From Defluviitaleaceae bacterium (GTDB taxonomy: Bacteria > Bacillota > Clostridia > Lachnospirales > WRAX01), in the NCBI GenBank assembly GCA_009784575.1, contig WRBK01000006.1:1-36672 (forward strand): DNA of 36,672 nt, written 5' to 3'. Below are positions 1 through 6,557 of this stretch, piece after piece; the first letter of the stretch is position 1; every line of letters begins with the position of its first letter. The translations under genes were made by a program, and so were the position numbers. The notes under the pieces are model-generated. The model worked only from the letters and a program-made list of their open reading frames with translations. It was not told the DNA's origin and did not search any database.

Positions 1-290
1 AACCAACATTCAAACAGCTCGCTGTTCATAGTTCCTTCATACTGCAAGGGTGATATGATTTCGTCGCCTAGCTTCGCAGCGACTATGCCGACACGCTTAT
101 ATCTCTTGCCTGATACACGACCAGCTATTTTAATGCCTCTTTTGGCATAGGCGTATCCTCTTTGCAAAAAAAGTATCTATACCTGTTTCGTCCACATATG
201 CAATGCGGGTTCGTTCTATGGTGTTTATCTTTTCGAGATACCCTAAGACTTTCTGTGGGCATTGCTCCTTGAATCGCTTTATCTTTTTTT
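1..290 (-). pseudogene. IS630-family transposase orfB (DDE domain), frame-broken and truncated by window edge
   Basis: In the frame reached by a -1 slip at 284-290 the minus strand reads on to a YVDETGIDT motif holding the first catalytic Asp of the DDE domain. At a run of seven T (minus; plus positions 166-172) the expected frame is lost. One base fewer would restore the family-like continuation LQRGYAYAKRG and then AGRVSGKRYKRVGIVAAKLG, and that second stretch runs open to the window edge. The remaining DDE residues lie outside. The break is either a real inactivating insertion or a homopolymer miscall. Confidence 0.75.
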
Positions 291-599
291 ACGAGTAATG
301 CCAAGTCGTTTTAGGTTTCTCCACACAGTAGAAACACTACACCCGAAATGTTCTGCCAATTCAGATAAATATGGGTCTGGAGTGACCTCGAGATAGGCAA
401 GCAAGGCTTCTTCGGAAATCTTGTGGTCGTCGTAAATCCTTATTTTACGACTAAACTCACCTTCATTGTTGCGGTATTGATGAATCCAAATGTTTAGCGT
501 GTTTGTTGATATAGCAAAAGTTTTTGCAGTTTGTCTTGTGGTATTACCCTCCAGATGATATTCAATTGCTCGCTTCTTAAACTTAGTGTCGTATGCCAT
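279..599 (-). CDS. IS630-family transposase orfA (helix-turn-helix part)
   Basis: This 106-residue protein has the two helix-turn-helix DNA-binding regions of IS630 transposases, roughly residues 8-45 and 65-100, and ends with the sequence ITRKKR. It would bind the terminal repeats of the element. The stop comes directly after a run of seven A (minus strand, 284-290) followed by G. A -1 slip on this run joins orfA to the downstream frame, giving KKKIKRFKEQ and then the DDE domain, which matches the continuous protein known from relatives. It is therefore the N-terminal half of a frameshift-fused transposase rather than a free regulator. Its 5' end lies just inside the inferred end of the element. 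Confidence 0.82.
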   Translation of the reverse strand: MAYDTKFKKRAIEYHLEGNTTRQTAKTFAISTNTLNIWIHQYRNNEGEFSRKIRIYDDHKISEEALLAYLEVTPDPYLSELAEHFGCSVSTVWRNLKRLGITRKKR

Positions 600-644
600 G
601 AGCTAATCGTATCATAGATTGGTGCGTTTTTCAAGGGAAATGTG

Positions 645-886
645 TATACATAGTCGTTGCCCCTGTCACCAAAATGACGTTTGCCGCTTAATGTAATCGT
701 AAGTCCTTTGGTTGTCACCATTCTGTTTTTCCAACCCTTGGCATTAAGAGGTGTCCATTCCTCTATGCCATTGTCTACCGCTATCGTCAAGGTTTCCATC
801 TCCTTAACAATCGTCATGTCGGCCTCTTGTGAGCCTACGCCTTTTGCCCCTACCTTGAACACCATTTCCGCTACTGGAAATACCAT
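645..886 (-). pseudogene. Phage tail tube-like protein, 5' fragment interrupted by the IS element
   Basis: The first 80 or so codons read MVFPVAEMVFKVGAKGVG and later TTKGLTITLSGKRHFGDRGN, a pattern typical of small tail tube proteins of siphophage and defective-prophage type. The open frame continues past 645 into the insertion sequence, where the resemblance ends after GNDYV, so residues beyond that are read-through into the element. A good ribosome binding site (AAAGGGGG) lies 7-8 bases before the ATG. The rest of the gene should lie on the other side of the element, outside the window. It is probably a relic of a prophage or tail-like particle; no other phage gene is visible here. Confidence 0.6.
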
Positions 887-903
887 GTTTGTTTCCCCCT
901 TTA

Positions 904-941
904 ATAAAAATAGTCTTATGAGTTTTCCTCATAAGACTATT
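904..941 (-). terminator. Intrinsic terminator of the dacA-like/rplI/dnaB operon
   Basis: A perfect 14-bp stem (909-922 with 928-941) and a 5-base loop are followed, on the minus strand, by five T. It lies 48 bases past the stop of the last small gene of the operon and before the tail-type gene fragment. The stem is AT-rich, so its efficiency is uncertain. The sequence also contains an extended -10-like TGCTATAAT on the same strand (939-947), so a role as operator or promoter for the tail gene is an alternative. Confidence 0.6.
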
Positions 942-988
942 ATAGCATGGGTGAGACTAACATTTCGTGCCATCTTTTTGTCAAGCAA

Positions 989-1168
989 TTACCCGCCTAT
1001 CGCATTGCTCATTATTAGAGCCAACACCAAAACAATCCCTATTGATATAAGCGTAAAGGGATTGATTTTTGGGCGCGAATTGCGCCGCTCTTCTTCTATG
1101 CGTTGCATACGGCGGCGTATGCGGTCTGCGGAGTTTTCTTGAATATCGTTGTCTCTGCGGTTACTCAT
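989..1168 (-). CDS. 59-residue single-pass membrane protein, unknown function
   Basis: A short open frame directly downstream of dnaB starts with MSNRRDNDIQ and is preceded by a very strong ribosome binding site (AGGAGGGG, about 8 bases from the ATG). Residues 1-36 are highly charged with many Arg and Glu, and residues 37-57 form one hydrophobic segment (FTLISIGIVLVLALIMSNAI) that should span the membrane with the charged N terminus inside. It ends in GG before the stop. It lies only 14 bases after dnaB and before the operon terminator, so it should be cotranscribed with it. I do not recognise a family. The strong binding site and the clear charge-then-membrane pattern make it a credible gene. 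Confidence 0.72.
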   Translation of the reverse strand: MSNRRDNDIQENSADRIRRRMQRIEEERRNSRPKINPFTLISIGIVLVLALIMSNAIGG

Positions 1169-1182
1169 AAAGAAACCCCTCC

Positions 1183-2544
1183 TTAAAACGGTGCATAGCT
1201 CACGCCATCTTGCTCCAAGTTTGCAAAGCGAACAAAATTACCTTGATACGCCAGCTCTACCGTACCAGTAGCACCATTGCGCTGCTTGGCTATGATGACC
1301 TCAGACACGCCTGGTCTTTCTGTATCAGGATTATAGTATTCATCACGATAGATAAAGCAAACAAGGTCGGCATCCTGCTCTATCGCGCCAGATTCGCGCA
1401 GGTCAGAAAGAATAGGGCGGCGGTCACTTCGGGATTCAGGCGCACGGGATAGCTGAGAAAGCGCGATAACAGGGGCATCCATCTCTCGGGCAATAGCTTT
1501 TAAAGAACGTGAGATTTCAGAAACCTCCTGCTGGCGCGACTCAGCTCGTCCGCCACTACCCCCCATCAGCTGAATATAATCCACCACAATAAGCTTTAGT
1601 CCGTACTCTAACTTTAGTTTGCGGCATTTGCTACGCAATTGAGGTATGGATATGCCTGGTGTATCATCAATAAATATAGGTGCTGTAGACAGCGGACCAA
1701 GCGATTCAGCTATAGCAGACCAGTCCGCGGGGTCTAGCTGTCCATTACGCAGTTTGCCAGCATCCACTCGTGCCTCAGATGCTATCAAGCGGTTTGCGAG
1801 GGATTCCTTGCTCATCTCTAGTGAAAAAATAGCGCAAGGCACATTACTCCTTATGGCTGCATGAGCCATTATATTTAGCGCAATGGCAGTTTTGCCCATA
1901 GATGGGCGAGCAGCAATGAGTATAAGGTCAGAAGGATGGAAGCCCGCCGTTTTCACATCTAGGTCAGTAAAACCGCTTTCTATGCCTGTTATTTTACTGC
2001 CTTGTTTGTAGGCTTTTTCTATCATATTTATAGATGACACCAAGGCTTCATTGATATGTGTAAAGCCCAATGTATGCCGCTTTTCGGCTATTGAAAAAAT
2101 AGCACGCTCAGCATCATCTAGTATATTATCTACCGTTTTTGTGCCAGAGTAGCTGTCGTTTTGGATTTCGCCAGATGCCAAAATGAGCTTGCGTTGTATG
2201 GAGCGGTCTTGCGCGATATTTATGTATTGCTTGATATTTACGGATGTAGAAACAGAGGAGGCAATAGCCGCCAAAGCATCGCCGCCGCCCACTTTGTTAA
2301 AAGCATCACGTTCTTCAAGCTTGCTGCGTAAGGTTATGAGGTCTACAGGCGTGCCTGTATTATATAAATCAAGCAAGGCTTGGAAAATTAAACGATAATC
2401 TAGCCTAAAAAAGTCCTCTGGGCGCATAAACTCCGCCCCTTGCGTGAGGGCTTCGTTATCAAAGAGCATAGAGCTTATTATGGCTAGTTCTGCCGCCTCG
2501 TCGCGTGGCATGGGGCGGGCTATTTGATTGATATGGTCGTCCAT
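1183..2544 (-). CDS. dnaB: Replicative DNA helicase DnaB
   Basis: The 453-residue protein has the full length of bacterial DnaB, the hexameric helicase that unwinds the chromosome at the replication fork. The N-terminal helical domain (about 1-150, beginning MPRDEAAELAIISSML) interacts with primase. The RecA-like C-terminal ATPase domain carries the Walker A motif ARPSMGKTA near residue 215, the Walker B segment LIVVDYIQLM, and the DnaB signature region LSQLSRAPESRSDRRPILSD. The start is supported by AGAGGA before the ATG. It follows rplI by 31 bases, the classical rplI-dnaB order of Bacillota, and should be transcribed from the promoter upstream of the carboxypeptidase-like gene. Nothing unusual was seen in it. 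Confidence 0.97.
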   Translation of the reverse strand: MDDHINQIARPMPRDEAAELAIISSMLFDNEALTQGAEFMRPEDFFRLDYRLIFQALLDLYNTGTPVDLITLRSKLEERDAFNKVGGGDALAAIASSVSTSVNIKQYINIAQDRSIQRKLILASGEIQNDSYSGTKTVDNILDDAERAIFSIAEKRHTLGFTHINEALVSSINMIEKAYKQGSKITGIESGFTDLDVKTAGFHPSDLILIAARPSMGKTAIALNIMAHAAIRSNVPCAIFSLEMSKESLANRLIASEARVDAGKLRNGQLDPADWSAIAESLGPLSTAPIFIDDTPGISIPQLRSKCRKLKLEYGLKLIVVDYIQLMGGSGGRAESRQQEVSEISRSLKAIAREMDAPVIALSQLSRAPESRSDRRPILSDLRESGAIEQDADLVCFIYRDEYYNPDTERPGVSEVIIAKQRNGATGTVELAYQGNFVRFANLEQDGVSYAPF

Positions 2545-2575
2545 TTTAGTCCTCTTTTCACGTCACTACTTTTTA

Positions 2576-3022
2576 TTAGAGACTTGTAATTTCCAGCTTC
2601 AAACCAGCCGAAACATCCGTATGAAGCTTAATTTCTGCTGTGTATTCCCCTGTTTTCTTTATAGCCTCTGGTATAGTAATCTTCTTACGGTCTATTTCTA
2701 TGCCTTCTTGCTCCATCAGAATCTGCGCTACTTCCTTATTGGTCACAGAACCAAAAAGCCTGCCGCCTTCACCTGTTTTTTGCGAGATTTTCAGCACTTT
2801 GCTTTCTATCGCAGCCTTCATAGCTCTCGCATCCTCTAGGTCTTTTATTCTTTGTGCTTCTGCACCAGCTTTCTTTTTATCAAGCGAATTCATGTTGGCT
2901 TTGTTTGCTTCCACCGCTAACTTTTTAGGAAACAAAAAATTGCGTACATAGCCATCTGCTGCCTCTATCACTTGGTCTTTTTTGCCTACACCCTTTACAT
3001 CTTGTAATAATATAACCTTCAT
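2576..3022 (-). CDS. rplI: 50S ribosomal protein bL9
   Basis: The 148-residue protein begins MKVILLQDVKGVGKKDQVIE, the diagnostic N-terminal sequence of bL9, with the conserved GYVRNFLFPK segment near residues 24-34. The N-domain (1-50) binds 23S rRNA and is joined to the C-domain by a long charged helix (about 50-80, KKKAGAEAQRIKDLEDARAM). Its length is the usual one for the family. A GGAGG ribosome binding site precedes the ATG, and the gene lies 21 bases after the carboxypeptidase-like gene and 31 bases before dnaB, consistent with one message. Confidence 0.97.
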   Translation of the reverse strand: MKVILLQDVKGVGKKDQVIEAADGYVRNFLFPKKLAVEANKANMNSLDKKKAGAEAQRIKDLEDARAMKAAIESKVLKISQKTGEGGRLFGSVTNKEVAQILMEQEGIEIDRKKITIPEAIKKTGEYTAEIKLHTDVSAGLKLEITSL

Positions 3023-3043
3023 ATGTCAAATCCTCCCAATCAA

Positions 3044-4459
3044 TTAATATTTCCATTTATACTTGTAATTATTTTTTTTACGCTTGATAGACCTTCTAGC
3101 AATCACTATTAGCACCACTATTAAGATAAGCACAGCTACAGCCGCTATCCAATACGGTATTGCCGATGCCGAAAAGAAAATCTCGTTTATACGCTCCATG
3201 CGAAAATCTATATCAGAGGCGGTGGTGCGTATAGGTACATAACGCGCGGCATACAGATTGGCAGAGAAAATTATTTCACCGTCCAGATGATAGCTAACAC
3301 TACCAACAATATCGCCTTCGAATATAGGGGCTATAAACATTTGACCATATTCCTCAGAATACTCTGCTATATCTGAATCAAACACAATTTCACTTTGTAT
3401 GCGATTTAGTTCTGTTTGGCTTAAAAAAAGCACACCTCTATCAGCAGAATAAAATTCCAAATACCCTTCATCATCCATGCGTGGATCATATATTGGCAGT
3501 CCCCCTAAAGTTACATTTCCTTCATGAAACACACGATGGGCATAATTTTCAAAACCGTATTCAAAGAGATTTATATTATCTTGCCATCTTGTAGGCTCTT
3601 CGTTTATAATCGGCGAATTAAAGGTAACAGATACCAGAGTAATATCATCACCGCCAACATTACGCACCGCGGCAGCCACTAACGAATATCCAGCTTGATT
3701 TGTCATGCCTGTACGCATACCTATAGCATAAGGATAATGATGCTCGCCCCCTTCAAGCAATAGCTCATTTTGCGAATGCCATGTGCGGCTGACACTAGCA
3801 GGAGCATCGCCGCCGCCTGACATAGAGCCAGAAAAGGATGTTTGGCGCATAATTTCCGCTAGCGTAGGTATGCTCAGAGCATGGCGTGCTATCTGCGCCA
3901 TGTCATATGCCGTTGAAAAATGGCTGTCATGATGATAGCCATGCGGGTTGATGAATCTGGAGTCTATAGCACCCAGCTCAGCCGCTCTTTCTGTCATAAG
4001 ATTTGCAAAAGTTACCTGCGCATTGGCAAAAGAGATGTTTTCATTGCCTGTATGGCGGCGCGCTACCTCCATAACAGCGATATTTGCAGTGTCGTTGCCT
4101 CTACCTATAAGCATTCCGCGCAAAAGATTTATTCCCAGTATAGCCTCATCCACCTCATGATGATTCCTAGCACTTCCTTGAGGCAATTGCAAAACCTCAT
4201 TGCCCGCTATCAATATTTCATCCATGCCTATATACTCATATGCCAAGATGGCCGTAAGAATCATCGTTGTAGCAGCAGGAAACATGCGCTCATGCGCCTT
4301 GTAGTCAGAAAGCACGCGACCACTCTCAAGTTCTACGAGGATATGTGCGGCGGCATGAACCTCTGGTGTTTGCGCAATAAGTGTGTTTGATGGCGCAGCA
4401 ACGGCGAGAAATAGCGCGATAGCAACTATAGCTATACAGATTTTCCTTGGCATGTCCAT
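3044..4459 (-). CDS. D-Ala-D-Ala carboxypeptidase (PBP5/DacA-like) homologue with lost active-site motifs; probable pseudoenzyme
   Basis: This 471-residue exported protein has the fold of S11-type carboxypeptidases that trim peptidoglycan stem peptides: a signal peptide (about 1-35), the transpeptidase-like domain (about 36-265), a C-terminal domain, and a membrane anchor (about 440-462) with a basic tail. The conserved framework is clear (FPAATTMILTA, GNDTANIAV, NPHGYHHDSHFSTAYDMAQIA, TGMTNQAGYSL). However, all three catalytic motifs are changed. SxxK reads ATTM (Ala63, Met66), SxN reads RGN (Arg120), and KTG reads RTG (Arg249). Without Ser and Lys of SxxK it should not acylate substrate, so a binding, scaffold or regulatory role is inferred. 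The ATG at 4459 is chosen because GGAGGA precedes it and it begins the signal peptide; an in-frame upstream start at 4597 would include the promoter. First gene of an operon with rplI and dnaB. Confidence 0.85.
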   Translation of the reverse strand: MDMPRKICIAIVAIALFLAVAAPSNTLIAQTPEVHAAAHILVELESGRVLSDYKAHERMFPAATTMILTAILAYEYIGMDEILIAGNEVLQLPQGSARNHHEVDEAILGINLLRGMLIGRGNDTANIAVMEVARRHTGNENISFANAQVTFANLMTERAAELGAIDSRFINPHGYHHDSHFSTAYDMAQIARHALSIPTLAEIMRQTSFSGSMSGGGDAPASVSRTWHSQNELLLEGGEHHYPYAIGMRTGMTNQAGYSLVAAAVRNVGGDDITLVSVTFNSPIINEEPTRWQDNINLFEYGFENYAHRVFHEGNVTLGGLPIYDPRMDDEGYLEFYSADRGVLFLSQTELNRIQSEIVFDSDIAEYSEEYGQMFIAPIFEGDIVGSVSYHLDGEIIFSANLYAARYVPIRTTASDIDFRMERINEIFFSASAIPYWIAAVAVLILIVVLIVIARRSIKRKKNNYKYKWKY

Positions 4460-4495
4460 GCACTCTCCTCCTTTTATAAAGAATTGTCTTTGTAT

Positions 4496-4524
4496 ATTAT
4501 ACACAATGATGAAAATTTTCGCAA
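4496..4524 (-). promoter_or_regulatory. Sigma-A-type promoter for the dacA-like/rplI/dnaB operon
   Basis: On the minus strand TTGCGA (4519-4524) and TATAAT (4496-4501) are 17 bases apart. The leader to the ATG at 4459 is about 30 bases and holds the GGAGGA ribosome binding site. The spacer contains the 10-bp perfect palindrome GAAAATTTTC (4511-4520), which could be an operator. The match is by eye only. Confidence 0.65.
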
Positions 4525-4605
4525 TATTATAGTTAAAAAAATAAATTATGCAGATAATGCATATAATGAAAATACCTGAATATACAAAGTTTTTCATAAA
4601 TGGTA

Positions 4606-4634
4606 TTGACTTTTGTTGAAATATGCTATATAAT
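4606..4634 (+). promoter_or_regulatory. Sigma-A-type promoter for the pectin/rhamnogalacturonan operon
   Basis: TTGACT (4606-4611) and a perfect TATAAT (4629-4634) are separated by 17 bases, close to the vegetative consensus. It faces away from the dacA-like promoter, so the roughly 200 bases between the two genes hold two divergent promoters. No clear CcpA-type operator was seen near it. Transcription from here excludes the longest possible start (4600) for the first permease. Confidence 0.75.
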
Positions 4635-4665
4635 ATATGAAATTAATATGAATGGGTTGTGTGAT

Positions 4666-5595
4666 ATGACGGATGCGAAGAATAGCAAATTAGGAATCTT
4701 TGGTCGCAGAATGTATGAGACTAGGTATCTGCACCTGCTCGCTCTGCCAGGTCTCGTTTATCTTGCCATTTTTGCATATGGACCAATGTATGGTGTGCTT
4801 ATGGCATTCCAAAACTTTAGGTCGCGCCTCGGTATATGGGGCAGCGAATGGGTTGGCTTTGATAATTTCATCAGGTTTTTTGAGCATCCTCACTTCTGGA
4901 GGCTTATTCAAAATACCGTTATTATCAATGTATACCAGATATTATTTGTTTTTCCCATACCTATAATCTTTGCTTTGTTGCTAAATGAGTTGCGTGGTAG
5001 GTATTTTAAGCGCACTGTACAGACAGTCAGCTATCTGCCTAACTTCATATCCATGCCAGCTATCATCGGTATGATGGTTATGTTTTTGTCACCTACCGAC
5101 GGCTTTATCAACCAAATCGTTTACTTTTTCACTGGCAATACTGTTCATTTCATGGCTCAGCCAGAATGGTTTAGGTCATTATATATTATGTCCGAAATTT
5201 GGACAACAATGGGCTGGAGTGCCATTATCTACATCGCGGCTTTATCTGGTGTAAATCCAGAGCTTTACGAAAGTGCCGTTATAGATGGGGCGCGGCGAAC
5301 GCAAATGATGCGGCATATATCCGTGCCATCCATTGCACCCACCATAATCATACTACTGCTATTGAATATAGGCACATTAATGAACCTAGGACATGAGAAG
5401 GTGCTGTTGATGCAGAATCCTCTGACCTTCTCCACATCAGATGTTATTAGCACCTTTGTATTTAGGATGGGTCTGGAGATGCTAGACTACAGCTTTGCTA
5501 CCGCTGTCTCGGTGTTTAACTCGGTGATTAACATCGGAATACTGGTCATAGCAAACACCATAGCCCGAAAGGTTTCTGATACTAGCCTGTGGTAG
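4666..5595 (+). CDS. Sugar ABC transporter permease, LplB-like (CUT1 family)
   Basis: The 309-residue membrane protein begins MTDAKNSKLG and has about six membrane segments and the BPD_transp_1 fold. It carries the permease EAA loop near residues 205-225 (ELYESAVIDGARRTQMMRHI), which docks the cytoplasmic ATPase. It resembles LplB/YteP-type permeases that import oligosaccharides of plant cell walls together with a partner permease and a lipoprotein. The start at 4666 is preferred because the open frame reaches back into the promoter; an ATG at 4648 is also possible, and neither has a strong ribosome binding site. The next permease follows after 27 bases. It should form the heterodimeric channel with that protein. 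No ATPase gene is nearby, so a shared MsmX-like ATPase is inferred. Confidence 0.9.
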   Translation: MTDAKNSKLGIFGRRMYETRYLHLLALPGLVYLAIFAYGPMYGVLMAFQNFRSRLGIWGSEWVGFDNFIRFFEHPHFWRLIQNTVIINVYQILFVFPIPIIFALLLNELRGRYFKRTVQTVSYLPNFISMPAIIGMMVMFLSPTDGFINQIVYFFTGNTVHFMAQPEWFRSLYIMSEIWTTMGWSAIIYIAALSGVNPELYESAVIDGARRTQMMRHISVPSIAPTIIILLLLNIGTLMNLGHEKVLLMQNPLTFSTSDVISTFVFRMGLEMLDYSFATAVSVFNSVINIGILVIANTIARKVSDTSLW

Positions 5596-5622
5596 ATTGA
5601 TTAAGAGAGAGGTGCGCAAGAT

Positions 5623-6519
5623 ATGGTAAGAGATAAAAGCATATCGTCAAAGATTCTTGACATATTTGTCTATTTAGTAATGTTTGTGGTTTTGATAATA
5701 ACCCTATACCCAGTTTTGCATATATTTGCATCCAGCCTTAGCGGCAGGATAGCAAACGAAACTGGCGCGGTTACTATCTTTCCAATAGACTTTACAGTTG
5801 AAGCATATCAGATGATTTGGAATGCAGGCACTGTTCCTAATGCTTTCCTAAATTCTGTGCAGTATACAGCGGTAGGTGTTACTATCAACATGCTTGTTAC
5901 CACGTCTTTTGCGTATGCTCTTTCTCGTAAGCATTTGCCATTGCGCGGTTTGTATACAATCATAGCTATCATACCCATGTATTTTTCTGGCGGGCTTGTT
6001 CCTACCTTTATGCTGGTGAACAACCTAGGGCTTACCAACTCCATGTGGGCTCTGGTGCTGCCTTCTGCTATGAGCATTACCAACTTTATAATTATGCGTA
6101 CATTCTTCCAAAACCTCCCTGCGGAGCTAGAGGAAAGTGCGAAACTGGATGGTGCTAATGACTTTACCATCTTTGTGAGGATAGTTTTGCCGCTTTCTAA
6201 GGCTGTACTATATACCATTGGTCTTTTCTATACAGTAGCACATTGGAACTCTTGGTTTCCTGCTATGATATATCTAAGAGATTCCGACCTATTCCCGCTA
6301 CAACTCGTTCTGCGCCAAGTAGTTATCTTGGCTGAGGATATTAGAGAAGCGGCGATAAGTGGTGATTTTGCGGCAGGCGAAGCATTCATCGCTGGTGTGA
6401 ATGTAATTGCGATACGCTATGCAATTCTGTGTGTTGCTATACTACCTATGTTGTTGATTTATCCTTTCGTGCAAAGACATTTTATCAAAGGTGTTATGAT
6501 AGGGTCTTTGAAAGGATAA
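5623..6519 (+). CDS. Carbohydrate ABC transporter permease, YtcP-like (CUT1 family)
   Basis: The 298-residue protein has six predicted membrane segments, starting at YLVMFVVLIITLYPVLHIFA, and an EAA loop near residues 165-185 (ELEESAKLDGANDFTIFVRI). The sequence GLVPTFMLVNNLGLTNSMWALVLP is typical of YtcP/YesQ-type permeases. It is the second channel subunit of the uptake system, paired with the preceding LplB-like permease. The start is supported by AGAGAGGTG before the ATG. The binding-protein gene follows after about 40 bases. Substrate specificity cannot be read from the sequence; the enzyme genes downstream point to pectic oligosaccharides. Confidence 0.92.
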   Translation: MVRDKSISSKILDIFVYLVMFVVLIITLYPVLHIFASSLSGRIANETGAVTIFPIDFTVEAYQMIWNAGTVPNAFLNSVQYTAVGVTINMLVTTSFAYALSRKHLPLRGLYTIIAIIPMYFSGGLVPTFMLVNNLGLTNSMWALVLPSAMSITNFIIMRTFFQNLPAELEESAKLDGANDFTIFVRIVLPLSKAVLYTIGLFYTVAHWNSWFPAMIYLRDSDLFPLQLVLRQVVILAEDIREAAISGDFAAGEAFIAGVNVIAIRYAILCVAILPMLLIYPFVQRHFIKGVMIGSLKG

Positions 6520-6557
6520 TTGCAAAATAATTTTTTAAAGGAGGAGTTTAGAAAAAG

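Larger units (their letters stand above)
1..645 (-). mobile_element. IS630-family insertion sequence, partial (cut by window edge)
   Basis: The stretch carries the two-frame transposase of an IS630-type element read on the minus strand: a helix-turn-helix orfA and a DDE-domain orfB. One end is inferred near 644-646, where the TA of the sequence TGTGTATACA fits the TA target preference of this family and where the coding sequence of the phage-tail-type gene stops making sense. The other end lies outside the window. The orfB part has an additional frame break, so this copy is probably inactive unless the base run there is an assembly error. Confidence 0.8.

Noticed and set aside
494-644. C-terminal part of the 130-residue frame that begins with the tail protein
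   Set aside because: It runs through the insertion sequence opposite orfA in another frame and loses resemblance to tail proteins after GNDYV.
939-947. Extended -10 sequence as a promoter for the tail-type gene
   Set aside because: No matching -35 at 16-18 bases, and a start here would lie within the terminator stem; kept only as an alternative.
681-1142. 153-residue plus-strand frame across the tail fragment, terminator and small membrane gene
   Set aside because: It reads through a 14-bp hairpin and two minus-strand genes with good ribosome binding sites, and shows no coding pattern.
4460-4597. Longer start of the carboxypeptidase-like protein at 4597 (45 more residues)
   Set aside because: The extension crosses the promoter at 4496-4524, and the ATG at 4459 has a strong ribosome binding site and begins a clean signal peptide.
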